Source of the DNA: Clostridia bacterium
GTDB lineage: Bacteria > Bacillota > Clostridia > TANB77 > CAG-508
Assembly: GCA_030539155.1 (NCBI GenBank)
Contig: JAUNSP010000008.1
Location: 1-33,567, forward strand
Direction: 5' to 3'
DNA: 33,567 nt
This document shows, piece after piece, positions 19,103-26,936 of this stretch (positions are counted from its first letter, which is position 1; each line of letters opens with the position of its first letter). Position numbers and translations under genes: made by a program. The notes under the pieces are model-generated. The model saw only the letters and a list, made by a program, of their open reading frames with translations, was not told the DNA's origin and did not search any database.

Positions 19103-20276
19103 TTAAATTGCCCCCTTTCCTCTTCTCTTCTTGTTTTTTAAGTTCTTTTATAGAATCTTCTACTAATTCTTTTCCTAAATTAGTTTCACTTTCTTTTAAA
19201 ATCAATTCAGCAAATTGCGCCACTAAATCTTCTAACGATTCCTCTTTTTCTTCATATTCTAATTGTTTTTTTGAATAAACCTTGTCTACTATATCATTTG
19301 CTTTATTAAATGCCTTTTCCTCAATTTCTTTTTGTAACTGTTTAATTTTTCTATCAAATAAATCTGGCGCTGTTGAATATAATTCTTCATAATTTGATTT
19401 TAAAATCTTATCCATACCATAAACTTCAGCATCATCTCTATTGTACGACATATATAATAATTCAACTAACTGTGTCGAACCTAATATTCTAGAATTTACG
19501 CCACAAGCAGATAAAGTTCTTGTTATAGATTGTGCTTTTGTATATAATTCGGTAAATGCAATATTTTTTACCTCATCATTGTCAAAATTATGATTTCCTA
19601 ATTCTGCTGGATAATATGGAATTACAATATAGTATTGCTTATTTAAAACATTCTTATTTAAACTCATTTTCTCTGTATTAAATATTATATCTTTTCCATA
19701 TTCGTATAAATTTGTTTGTTTTGTAATTTCGAAAAACACAGCATCAAGTTGGTCTTGCGTGTATTGGTCCGCTGCCTTTCTCATGTTTTCATATTCCATT
19801 TTTAATTTATTTAGCTTATCTTCAACTTTTTTTAATCTTTCTCTATAGTTCTCTAAACTACTCTCTAAATTTACAGACCTCGTTTGTGTATATATTTGTA
19901 TTGGATTTCTTAAAGTATTTAAAAACTCCTGAAAACCTTCTTCTACTGAAGTTTTTTCTATTTCAGACATTAAGTCATAGTTTACTCCTTGACATTCTAG
20001 TACCATTAAAAATTTACTTCCATTTTTTTGAACTATCATATTGTCTTCAACTTTATCAAATTCCATAAAATTAAAGATTGACTCTTTAGTGTATGCTCTT
20101 GCTATCATTTGTTCACCCTGTGCTTTTTTTGATGATCCTGCTCTAACCTTAACTTTTTCCTCTTTCTTTGAATTTTTCACTCTTAAATAAATGTATGAGC
20201 ATAGTAAAACAATTAATACAAAAAATAATACCCCTAAAACTATAACCAATATCTTAATCAATTGTTCATTTGTCAT
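19053..20276 (-). CDS. TraC/VirB4 N-terminal-domain protein with membrane anchor
   Basis: 407 residues. An N-terminal membrane helix (about 8-31) is followed by a region like the start of VirB4/TraC proteins: FMEFDKVEDNMIVQKNGSKF, LMVLECQGVNYDLMSE, an FLNTL-P-QIYTQTRSVNLE segment, a coiled coil around 140-175, and YYIVIPYYP. It lacks a Walker motif. The C-terminus is a charged coiled coil ending in a Lys/Arg-rich tail. It overlaps PrgI upstream (ATGA) and the ATPase gene downstream. I infer that it pairs with the downstream ATPase to make a complete VirB4, tethered to the membrane. The start follows AAGGAGG. Confidence 0.75.
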   Translation of the reverse strand: MTNEQLIKILVIVLGVLFFVLIVLLCSYIYLRVKNSKKEEKVKVRAGSSKKAQGEQMIARAYTKESIFNFMEFDKVEDNMIVQKNGSKFLMVLECQGVNYDLMSEIEKTSVEEGFQEFLNTLRNPIQIYTQTRSVNLESSLENYRERLKKVEDKLNKLKMEYENMRKAADQYTQDQLDAVFFEITKQTNLYEYGKDIIFNTEKMSLNKNVLNKQYYIVIPYYPAELGNHNFDNDEVKNIAFTELYTKAQSITRTLSACGVNSRILGSTQLVELLYMSYNRDDAEVYGMDKILKSNYEELYSTAPDLFDRKIKQLQKEIEEKAFNKANDIVDKVYSKKQLEYEEKEESLEDLVAQFAELILKESETNLGKELVEDSIKELKKQEEKRKGGNLNVQKEKTGRGRKPKQQ

Positions 20277-20617
20277 TTCTTTGTTTCCTCCTTACAATAC
20301 AAATAAATTTTACTTTTTTTCATCTTAAATTTAATAAATCTTCTTACAACGTCATCTATATTTTCCCCACCTAGTTTTTGTGTTAATCTTAGTGCATTAG
20401 AATCCGGAATCTTTAAAGTTCCTACCAAAAAACCAATTACTCCAAATATTCCCATAATAACAATTCCCAGTATAGTTAAGTTAAAACTCCTCAATAGTAG
20501 AAAAAACACTAATCCAATCGTAGCTCCAACTGCAGTATATATAAGCGCTTTTACAGAAAATATCATTAATATTCTACTTTCACCTTTCATATTTCTTGGT
20601 ATGTTATAAATATTCAT
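20273..20617 (-). CDS. PrgI-family membrane protein
   Basis: About 114 residues. It starts MNIYNIPRNMKGESRI, with two hydrophobic helices next (IFSVKALIYTAVGATIGLVF; LTILGIVIMGIFGVIGFLV), then LRLTQKLGGENIDDVVRRF. This is the PrgI-family pattern; these proteins sit directly upstream of VirB4 in Gram-positive T4SS loci and correspond to VirB3. I place the start at 20617, because GAAGGG lies 6 bases before it, whereas an ATG at 20650 would coincide with the predicted transcription start. It is the first gene of the locus and overlaps the next by ATGA. Confidence 0.82.
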   Translation of the reverse strand: MNIYNIPRNMKGESRILMIFSVKALIYTAVGATIGLVFFLLLRSFNLTILGIVIMGIFGVIGFLVGTLKIPDSNALRLTQKLGGENIDDVVRRFIKFKMKKSKIYLYCKEETKK

Positions 20618-20654
20618 ATTTTTCCCTTCCCATCCTTCATCTTTTTTCATTTAT

Positions 20655-20684
20655 ATTATATCAAAAAAAATCATATTTTGTAAG
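20655..20684 (-). promoter_or_regulatory. Probable promoter of the T4SS-like operon
   Basis: TATAAT (20655-20660) on the minus strand with a weak -35 (CTTACA, 18-base spacing). The predicted start near 20648 supports the PrgI start at 20617. The remaining 20685-20860 shows nothing further I can name. Confidence 0.5.
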
Positions 20685-20859
20685 GTTTTATACGAAAAAA
20701 ATGTAAATGTCATATAAATGTAATAATTCTTTTATTCGCTATAATTTCTTTCATCTTTTTAGAAATCTAAAAATCGGTATTTCCGTAGCAATTTATCCAC
20801 TATGATGTATACATTTTAGTAAAAAACACATATAAAACTACATTTCAAAATAAAAAACA

Positions 20860-20893
20860 AGCATTTTTCCTTAGGGAATGCTTGTTTTTTCAT
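20860..20893 (-). terminator. Terminator of tex, probably bidirectional
   Basis: ACAAGCATT pairs with AATGCTTGT around a ~13-base loop, with T runs on both strands. It follows the tex stop by about 70 bases. Confidence 0.8.
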
Positions 20894-20961
20894 TTGTATA
20901 TCTTTAGATTTAATAATCCATTTGTATAGTATAGGATTTTTTTATAGCAAACTCTTCCCAA

Positions 20962-23112
20962 TTATACTTTCATACTTAAACCTACTTTCTTCTTTTCTTT
21001 ATCAATATTTATCACCTTAACCTTTACTATATCACCAACTGCTACGACCTCTGAAGGATTTTTGATAAATTTTTCTGTCATCTGTGAAATATGAACTAAA
21101 CCATCGTATTTCACACCAATATCTACAAACGCACCAAAATCTATTACATTCCTAATAGTTCCATTTAATATTTGCCCCTCCTGTAAATCTTCAAACTTTA
21201 AAATATCTGATCTTAGTATTGGTTTTGGCATCTCCTCTCTGACATCCCTTCCTGGTTTTATAAGTTCTTGTACGATATCTTTTAGTGTCATTTCTCCAAT
21301 ATCTATTTCTTTGGAGATTTTACTTATATCTATGTTCTTTATTCTTTCCCTTATTTCCATAAGTTTTTCCTTCTTTAATAAATCCTCTTTCTTGTATCCT
21401 AATTTTTCAAGTAAGTTTTCCACTTTTTTATAACTTTCTGGGTGAACAGAGGTTATTTCCAGTGGATTTTTTCCATCATAAATCCTAATAAAACCTGCAC
21501 ATTGTTCGAATGCTGATTTGCCTAATTTTGATACTTTTAAAAGTTCTTTTCTTTCTCTTATTTTTCCATTCTCATCTCTATACTTTACAATATTATTTGC
21601 AATCGACTTGTTAATACCTGCCACATAGGAAAGAAGTGATGGGGTTGCAGTATTGACATCTACCCCTACAGTATTAACAGCATCTTCTACTACCCCCTCT
21701 AAGCTTTCAGATAATTTCTTTTGATTTACATCGTGTTGATATTGTCCTACGCCTATTGCCTTTGGATCGATTTTAACAAGTTCAGCTAATGGATCTTGCA
21801 ATCTTCTTGCAATAGATATTGCTCCTCTCAAAGAAACATTAATATCCGGATATTCTTCGGTTGCAAGTTTTGATGCTGAATAGACTGATGCTCCTGCCTC
21901 GCTTACTATCGTATACAAAACTTCTTCTTTAATCTCTTTAATCATATTTGATACAAATATTTCTGACTCCCTAGATGCCGTACCATTCCCTATAGCTATC
22001 ATATTTACATTATATTTTTTTATTAACTCCTTTAATTCTTTTTTTGCCTCCTCAATTTTATTTTGAGGTTCTGTTGGATACACCGTAGTTGTTGCCAAAA
22101 GCTTTCCAGTTTCATCTATTACAGCTATTTTACATCCAGTTCTATAAGCAGGATCAAATCCCATAACAGTCATTCCCTTTATTGGTGCTCCCATGAGTAA
22201 TTGTTTAGAATTTTTACCAAAAACTTTTATCGCTTTCTCCTCTGCTTTTTCTGTTAGATCAGTTCTAATCTCCCTATCTATTGAAGGTTCAATAAGTCTC
22301 TTGAATGAATCAAGAATCGTATCTTTTAGAATTTGTACATACTGGGATTTTTGATATCTTATTATTTCCTGTTGAATATAATATATAATTTTTTCCTCAG
22401 GTTTTTCAATTTTGACCTTTAAAAAGCTCTCCTTTTCCCCTCTATTAATAGCCAAAATTCTATGACTAGGAACTTTATTTACTTTCTCTGAAAAGTCATA
22501 ATACATCTCATAATTAGACTTTTTCTCATCATCACTTGCTTTTGTTTGTATCAAACCCTCATGATATACATATTTTTTTATTCTACTTCTATATTTAGAA
22601 TTATCTGAAATATTTTCTGCAATAATATCACAAGCCCCTGCGATTGCATCATCTTCACTTTCTACACCCTTTTCCTCATCAATAAATTCCTTCGCTATTT
22701 CAAAAATACTCTTCTTTTCTTCTTGATTATAAATAATGCAAGCCAAAGGTTCTAAACCTTTTTCTTTTGCAATCGTTGCTCTTGTTCTTTTTTTAGGTTT
22801 ATATGGTCTATAAATATCTTCAACCTCTGCTAATATTTTTGCATTTTCCAATGCTTTTAATATTTCCTCAGTCATCTTTCCTTGTTCTTCAATTGAACTC
22901 TTTACCTCTTCTTTTCTCTTTTCTAGGTTTCTTAAATATGTTAATCTTATATCTAAATCCCTTAAAAGTTCATCACTTAATCCTCCCGTTACCTCTTTTC
23001 TATAACGAGCAATAAACGGAATTGTATTTCCTTCATCAATTAACTTTACCGTACTATCAACCTGACTCCCCTTAACACCTAATTCATCAGCAATAATTTT
23101 AATTATATCCAT
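20962..23112 (-). CDS. tex: Tex family S1 RNA-binding transcription accessory protein
   Basis: 716 residues, the usual Tex length. The order is that of Tex: N-terminal helical region (IPFIARYRKEVTGGL near 31-45), central YqgF-like domain (GFDPAYRTGCKIAVID; AIGNGTASRESE), helix-hairpin-helix region (VNTVGVDVNTATPSLLSYVA) and a C-terminal S1 domain at about 643-716 (GTIRNVIDFGAFVDIGVKYD, then GLVHISQM). Tex binds nucleic acid and affects transcription and translation; its exact role is not settled. The start follows AAAGGG. The promoter overlaps that of a divergent small RNA. No CGG codon was found. Confidence 0.96.
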   Translation of the reverse strand: MDIIKIIADELGVKGSQVDSTVKLIDEGNTIPFIARYRKEVTGGLSDELLRDLDIRLTYLRNLEKRKEEVKSSIEEQGKMTEEILKALENAKILAEVEDIYRPYKPKKRTRATIAKEKGLEPLACIIYNQEEKKSIFEIAKEFIDEEKGVESEDDAIAGACDIIAENISDNSKYRSRIKKYVYHEGLIQTKASDDEKKSNYEMYYDFSEKVNKVPSHRILAINRGEKESFLKVKIEKPEEKIIYYIQQEIIRYQKSQYVQILKDTILDSFKRLIEPSIDREIRTDLTEKAEEKAIKVFGKNSKQLLMGAPIKGMTVMGFDPAYRTGCKIAVIDETGKLLATTTVYPTEPQNKIEEAKKELKELIKKYNVNMIAIGNGTASRESEIFVSNMIKEIKEEVLYTIVSEAGASVYSASKLATEEYPDINVSLRGAISIARRLQDPLAELVKIDPKAIGVGQYQHDVNQKKLSESLEGVVEDAVNTVGVDVNTATPSLLSYVAGINKSIANNIVKYRDENGKIRERKELLKVSKLGKSAFEQCAGFIRIYDGKNPLEITSVHPESYKKVENLLEKLGYKKEDLLKKEKLMEIRERIKNIDISKISKEIDIGEMTLKDIVQELIKPGRDVREEMPKPILRSDILKFEDLQEGQILNGTIRNVIDFGAFVDIGVKYDGLVHISQMTEKFIKNPSEVVAVGDIVKVKVINIDKEKKKVGLSMKV

Positions 23113-23140
23113 AAAACATTTCCCTTTCTTTTTAATAAAA

Positions 23141-23170
23141 TTTATATAAAAACTTGAAAAAACATTTCAA
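23141..23170 (-). promoter_or_regulatory. Probable tex promoter
   Basis: TTGAAA (23165-23170), 18-base spacer, TATAAA (23141-23146) on the minus strand, about 22 bases from start site to ATG. It overlaps the oppositely directed promoter at 23154-23182. Confidence 0.5.
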
Positions 23171-23182
23171 ATATGTTATACT
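23154..23182 (+). promoter_or_regulatory. Promoter of a small RNA antisense to the toxin transcript end
   Basis: TTGAAA (23154-23159), 17-base spacer, TATACT (23177-23182) on the plus strand. The predicted start is near 23189. No plus-strand ORF follows. Confidence 0.65.
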
Positions 23183-23188
23183 AAAAGA

Positions 23189-23277
23189 AGAAAAAGAGAG
23201 CTATTGAAAAATAGTTGCCTCCTAGTATGTAAAAACACATCTAACTCGTCAAAGTTTGAAGATGTGTTTTATTATTT
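23189..23277 (+). ncRNA. Candidate type I antitoxin RNA
   Basis: A predicted ~88-base transcript between a good promoter and a strong terminator with no ORF. It has a small CTATT/AATAG hairpin (23201-23214), then an unpaired-looking GCCTCCTAG that can pair with the AGGAGG of the facing toxin mRNA. Its 3' end overlaps the 3' end of the toxin transcript through the shared terminator, the convergent layout known from txpA/ratA and bsrG/SR4. Expression is inferred from signals only. Confidence 0.5.
23229..23275. terminator. Bidirectional terminator shared by toxin mRNA and antisense RNA
   Basis: AACACATCT (23234-23242) pairs with AGATGTGTT (23260-23268), with an inner AACT/AGTT helix. T runs follow on the plus strand and on the minus strand. 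Confidence 0.8.
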
Positions 23278-23395
23278 AAGATTTCATGCTAGAATTTAAA
23301 TAAATAAATAAAACTAAGGCAATTATTACAATGGATTGCATAATAAAAATTAAATACAAAATATTAATAAAATTTATCAATACAGATTCCGTCAT
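23276..23395 (-). CDS. Small hydrophobic peptide, candidate type I toxin
   Basis: 39 residues, beginning MTESVLINFINILYLIF and ending YLNSSMKS: one hydrophobic membrane segment and a short polar tail, the form of type I toxin peptides. The ribosome-binding site AAGGAGG (23404-23410) is 8 bases from this ATG; another ATG two codons upstream (23401) is too close. The site is sequestered: AAGGAGG pairs perfectly with CCTCCTT just upstream in the mRNA around a 5-base loop (23404-23422), a known type I toxin feature. It has its own promoter and a convergent antisense RNA. I cannot match it to a named toxin family. It could be another small membrane peptide. Confidence 0.55.
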   Translation of the reverse strand: MTESVLINFINILYLIFIMQSIVIIALVLFIYLNSSMKS

Positions 23396-23403
23396 AAGCA
23401 TCA

Positions 23404-23422
23404 CCTCCTTTATGTAAGGAGG
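23404..23422 (-). promoter_or_regulatory. Hairpin sequestering the toxin ribosome-binding site
   Basis: In the minus-strand mRNA, CCTCCTT, a 5-base loop and AAGGAGG form a 7-bp perfect stem (8 with the flanking T-A). This would block ribosome binding unless opened or processed. Confidence 0.65.
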
Positions 23423-23457
23423 TTAACACATCCAAAACTCTCTCTTTTCCTTCAAAC

Positions 23458-23486
23458 ATTATACATCAAAAAGCGAAAAAAGTCTA
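23458..23486 (-). promoter_or_regulatory. Promoter of the toxin transcript
   Basis: TAGACT (23481-23486), 17-base spacer, TATAAT (23458-23463) on the minus strand. The -35 lies within the terminator hairpin of the upstream ABC-F gene. The predicted leader to ATG 23395 is about 56 bases. Confidence 0.55.
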
Positions 23487-23502
23487 CACTTTTTTCGCTT
23501 TT
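23468..23502 (-). terminator. Terminator of the ABC-F gene
   Basis: AAAAGCGAAAAAAGT pairs with ACTTTTTTCGCTTTT around CTAC, about 30 bases after the ABC-F stop. Confidence 0.8.
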
Positions 23503-23530
23503 CATTAGCTTTTTTACAAATATTTACATA

Positions 23531-25111
23531 CTATTCCATTCCTAAATATTCATTATAAGTTACTTCTTTATCTACTAACCCAGTTTGTTTTAAATCTATT
23601 ATTCGGTTTGCTACTGTTTGCATTAATTGATGGTCATGCGATGTAAATAAAAAGTTTCCTTTAAATTTTGACATTCCCTCATTTAAAGCTGTTATACTTT
23701 CCATATCCAAATGATTTGTAGGTTCATCAAAAATCAAAAAGTTAGCTCCTGATAACATTATTTTTGATAACACACACCTAACTTTTTCTCCTCCTGACAA
23801 AACGTTTACTTTTTTTAAAGCCTCTTCTCCTGAAAATAGCATTCTGCCTAAAAAACTTCTAACATATGTCTCATCTGGATCTTTTGAATATCCTCTAAGC
23901 CAGTCAGTTAAACTTAAATCTGATTCAAATAAATAGTTATTATCCTTTGGAAAATAATTTGAAGTTATTGTTGTTCCCCAAATTAATTCTCCTGAATCTG
24001 GCTCTACCTCTCCTGCTATTATTTGAAATAATAAAGTTTTGGCATTTTCATTATCAGCTAAAAATGCTATTTTATCTCCATGTTTTACTGAAAAAGAAAC
24101 ATTATCTAAAATCTTCTCTCCATTTACTGTTTTCGAAATATTTTTTACCTGAAGAATTTCTTTTCCCGGTTCTCTATCTGGTTTAAAATCTATGTATGGA
24201 TATTTTCTATTAGATGGTTTTATTTCATCAAGTTCAATCTTTTCTAATGATTTTTTTCTACTTGTAGCCTGTTTTGATTTTGAAGCATTCGCACTAAATC
24301 TAGCAATGAAGTCTTGAAGTTCTTTAATCTTTTCTTCTTTCTTTTTATTTGATTCCTTTGCTTGCTTTAATGCCAACTGGCTTGATTCATACCAAAAATC
24401 ATAATTTCCTGGATAAACTTTTATTTTTCCAAAGTCAACATCTGCAATATGTGTACAAACTTTATTTAGAAAGTATCTATCATGTGAAACAACAATGACA
24501 GTATTTTCAAAATTAATTAAGAATTCCTCTAACCAATTTATACTCTTTAAATCTAAATCATTTGTAGGTTCATCCAATAGTAAAATATCTGGATTTCCAA
24601 ATAGTGCTTGCGCAAGAAGTACCTTTACCTTGTCCTTTGCTTCTATATCGCTCATCTGCTTATAATGATTTTCAGATAAAATTCCTAAATCATTTAATAA
24701 TACAGCTGCATCTGTTTCTGCATTCCATCCGTCTAATTCAGCAAATCTCTCTTCTAATTTTGCCGCCTTCATTCCATCTTCTTCTGAAAAATCTGGTTTT
24801 GAGTAAATTGCTTCTTTCTCTTTCATTATTTTATATAATTCTCTATTACCCATAATTACAGTATCTAAAACCGTATATTCTTCAAAGGCAAAGTGATCCT
24901 GTTGTAATACTGATAACCTCTCATTTTTTTCCTTACTAACTTCTCCTTTGCTTGGTTCTAATTCTCCTGATAGTACCTTTAAAAATGTTGATTTTCCAGC
25001 ACCATTTGCTCCAATTATTCCATAGCAACACCCTTTATTAAACTTTATATTTACATCTTCAAATAAAGTTCTTTTACCAAACCTTATCGTAACTCCATTC
25101 GTATTTAACAT
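23531..25111 (-). CDS. ABC-F family ATPase (YkpA/YbiT-like)
   Basis: 526 residues with two ATP-binding domains in one chain and no membrane segments. NBD1 has Walker A GANGAGKS 34-41 and Walker B LLLDEPTNDLD around 177-187. NBD2 keeps LSGGEKVR and LIFDEPTNHLD, but its P-loop is degenerate (ADNENAKT, ~352-359), which as I recall is normal for the YkpA/YbiT branch. NBD1 has MSDIEAKDKVKVLLAQ in place of the usual LSGG signature. The linker (about 245-295) is rich in Lys/Glu, as in ABC-F proteins that enter the ribosomal E site. Members act in translation or antibiotic protection; which applies here cannot be told. The start follows GGAGG. Confidence 0.93.
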   Translation of the reverse strand: MLNTNGVTIRFGKRTLFEDVNIKFNKGCCYGIIGANGAGKSTFLKVLSGELEPSKGEVSKEKNERLSVLQQDHFAFEEYTVLDTVIMGNRELYKIMKEKEAIYSKPDFSEEDGMKAAKLEERFAELDGWNAETDAAVLLNDLGILSENHYKQMSDIEAKDKVKVLLAQALFGNPDILLLDEPTNDLDLKSINWLEEFLINFENTVIVVSHDRYFLNKVCTHIADVDFGKIKVYPGNYDFWYESSQLALKQAKESNKKKEEKIKELQDFIARFSANASKSKQATSRKKSLEKIELDEIKPSNRKYPYIDFKPDREPGKEILQVKNISKTVNGEKILDNVSFSVKHGDKIAFLADNENAKTLLFQIIAGEVEPDSGELIWGTTITSNYFPKDNNYLFESDLSLTDWLRGYSKDPDETYVRSFLGRMLFSGEEALKKVNVLSGGEKVRCVLSKIMLSGANFLIFDEPTNHLDMESITALNEGMSKFKGNFLFTSHDHQLMQTVANRIIDLKQTGLVDKEVTYNEYLGME

Positions 25112-25141
25112 TTTTTACCTCCACTTTTCCACAATACCATC

Positions 25142-25170
25142 ATTATACAACAAAAACCTAAAAATGTCTA
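25142..25170 (-). promoter_or_regulatory. Promoter of the ABC-F gene
   Basis: TAGACA (25165-25170), 17-base spacer, TATAAT (25142-25147) on the minus strand. The -35 lies in the loop of the preceding terminator. Confidence 0.6.
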
Positions 25171-25185
25171 CCATTTTTAGGTTTT
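25150..25185 (-). terminator. Terminator of the DUF378 gene, bidirectional
   Basis: ACCTAAAAATG pairs with CATTTTTAGGT around a 5-base loop, with T runs on both sides. Confidence 0.8.
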
Positions 25186-25223
25186 TTGTATAATAGTTAG
25201 TTACTAGCTAATACTTTAACTAA

Positions 25224-25418
25224 TTAGTCCGCTTTTTCTAATATTAATCTTATGGTCCAAATTCCAGCTATTCCAACTAAGATGTAAATTATCCTTGATA
25301 AAATACTCATCACTCCAAATATAGTATCAACCAAATTAAACTCGAATAAACCTATTAATCCCCAATTCAAAGCACCTATTATTACTAATACCAATGCGAT
25401 TATATCAATAACTTTCAT
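25224..25418 (-). CDS. DUF378 family small membrane protein (YuzA-like)
   Basis: 64 residues, almost all hydrophobic, in two membrane helices. It carries the DUF378 signature ALVLVIIGALNWGLIGLFEF, then NLVDTIFG and SRIIYILVGIAGIW. The role of the family is unknown. It stands alone between the tRNA and the ABC-F gene, with its own terminator. The start follows a purine-rich GGGGGAAG. Confidence 0.92.
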   Translation of the reverse strand: MKVIDIIALVLVIIGALNWGLIGLFEFNLVDTIFGVMSILSRIIYILVGIAGIWTIRLILEKAD

Positions 25419-25575
25419 ATATCTTCCCCCTTTATTTAAACTTTTGGTTTTAAATTATTATATGTAAATTATTCTATTTTATACATTTACTTGTACTTAT
25501 TTTTATCCATGTCCGAAAATTTTTAAATTTTTATATACAGTAATCCAAATATCGTCTTTCCTATTATATAGAAAA

Positions 25576-25602
25576 GACGATTCAAAAATTTGAATCGTTT
25601 TT
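25576..25602 (-). terminator. Terminator after tRNA-Lys
   Basis: CGATTCAAATTTTTGAATCG forms a hairpin directly after the encoded CCA, followed by TCTTTTCTA. A second, mutually exclusive pairing (CGTCTTT with AAAGACG) overlaps it further downstream. Confidence 0.6.
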
Positions 25603-25678
25603 TGGTGCGCCATCCCAGGCTCGAACTGGGGACCTTTTGATTAAGAGTCAACTGCTCTACCAACTGAGCTAATGGCGC
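25603..25678 (-). tRNA. tRNA-Lys(CTT), CCA encoded
   Basis: The minus strand folds as a full cloverleaf: acceptor GCGCCAT/ATGGCGC, D arm GCTC...GAGC, anticodon loop CTCTTAA (anticodon CTT, reading AAG), T arm CCCAG TTCGAGC CTGGG, discriminator A and encoded CCA. The outermost anticodon-stem pair (27-43) looks like a G-A mismatch. Confidence 0.96.
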
Positions 25679-25691
25679 ATCTCCAGTTACT

Positions 25692-25721
25692 ATTATAATA
25701 CTTTTATGGCCATTTTGTCAA
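25692..25721 (-). promoter_or_regulatory. Promoter of tRNA-Lys
   Basis: TTGACA (25716-25721), 18-base spacer, TATAAT (25692-25697) on the minus strand, about 7 bases from predicted start to the tRNA 5' end. The rest of 25722-25837 shows no clear feature. Confidence 0.75.
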
Positions 25722-25837
25722 TAGATTTTTAAAAATTTATTTTTTCCGTTGTTCGTGCCTTGGTTTTTATTTTTTTATTTTAATCATGTTTATTCAACAT
25801 TCCTTTTGGTCCTCAGTTATTTTATTAATGGTATATA

Positions 25838-26866
25838 TTAGATTTCCTCGTTTTCTCCACTATTTATTCCTCTAAAAAGTTTGTTTACCATAAGCTCTGT
25901 TTCTTCGTTATTGTGAATAAATAACCATACGCCGTTACATTTTTCCGGTTCTCCTGGTAAGGTTTCTGTTTCAATCTCATCCATATTAATATTAACAGCA
26001 TAAGGGATATATTGTTTTACTAAATCCATATCTAAATTAGTAGTAACGTTATTTTTATAAATATCTAATATACTATTTATTTTAAATACATTTTGAGCCT
26101 TTAACGTTTGCTTTGCTACCGTTTTTAAAAATTCCCTTTGAGTTCTCATCCTGCCTAGGTCCTCTTGTCCATATTCACTAGAATATGTTGTACCATCATT
26201 ATTATGTCTAAATCTTACTACTTGCTCTGCTTTATCTCCATCTAATAATTGATATCCCGCTCTTACATTTATATGTAAATTCTGTTTTTTGTCATCATAC
26301 TTCATATCTATAGGGACATCAAAATAAACTCCCCCTATTTCATTTACAATTTCCCTTAACGCTTTTGTATCTACACATAAATAATACTTTATATCTAATC
26401 CTGTTATTTTATTCACCGCTTCTAAAGTTTTTTCCGGTGAAGATTGATATAACGCATTTATCTTCTGGAAAGCTGTTGCCTTTTTCTTATTTATTCCAGT
26501 AAAGGTATCTCTAGGAATTGAAAGCATAGAGACATCTTGTAATTTTGGATCATATGACGCTATAATAATTGTATCCGTCAAATTCAAACTTTCTCCCATA
26601 AGTAATACATTAAATCTATCTAACTGTTCAAGTTTTTTTTCATCTTGTCCTACTATTGTTGAAAGTAATCCTGATAGCCCCCATCCATTCTTATATACTT
26701 TATAGGTAAATGCTCCTGCTACTCCCACAATTAGAAGTAAAATAATCAATAAAGTAATTTTTACAATTTTCCTTACTTTACTTTTCTTTTTTTTCTCTAT
26801 TCTTTTTTGTTTTCTACTTAATCTTTCTTCTACTTTTTGTTCTTCTGATATTACATCCTTTTTCAT
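25838..26866 (-). CDS. LytR-CpsA-Psr (LCP) family cell-wall glycopolymer ligase
   Basis: About 342 residues with a basic cytoplasmic stretch (RKQKRIEKKKKSKVRK), one membrane helix (about 45-65) and an outer LCP domain. Seen motifs: DTIIIASYDPKLQDVSMLSI followed by PRDTF (the conserved Arg binds lipid pyrophosphate), VVRFRHN and GRMRTQREFLKTV. LCP enzymes attach teichoic acids or capsular polymers to peptidoglycan at the membrane surface. The start is uncertain: ATG 26866 has a GGGAG site at long spacing; ATG 26887 would add seven residues but has no clear site. It follows the CvpA-like gene in the same direction. Confidence 0.9.
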   Translation of the reverse strand: MKKDVISEEQKVEERLSRKQKRIEKKKKSKVRKIVKITLLIILLLIVGVAGAFTYKVYKNGWGLSGLLSTIVGQDEKKLEQLDRFNVLLMGESLNLTDTIIIASYDPKLQDVSMLSIPRDTFTGINKKKATAFQKINALYQSSPEKTLEAVNKITGLDIKYYLCVDTKALREIVNEIGGVYFDVPIDMKYDDKKQNLHINVRAGYQLLDGDKAEQVVRFRHNNDGTTYSSEYGQEDLGRMRTQREFLKTVAKQTLKAQNVFKINSILDIYKNNVTTNLDMDLVKQYIPYAVNINMDEIETETLPGEPEKCNGVWLFIHNNEETELMVNKLFRGINSGENEEI

Positions 26867-26936
26867 TATTAATATATTCACTCCCATATTTTTTATTTGA
26901 TTTTCTTATTATAACAGATTCTTCTTAAAAAATCAA

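Noticed and set aside
20790-20810. DnaA-box-like TTATCCACT upstream of the secretion locus
   Set aside because: A single imperfect match in AT-rich sequence with no cluster; no evidence of an origin.
352-24170. Degenerate second P-loop of the ABC-F protein as a sign of inactivation
   Set aside because: The ADNENAKT form, with the signature and Walker B intact, is to my recollection normal in the YkpA/YbiT branch.
25560-25605. Riboswitch-like alternative hairpins after tRNA-Lys
   Set aside because: The competing pairings lie downstream of a tRNA with no gene to control immediately after; more simply a terminator.
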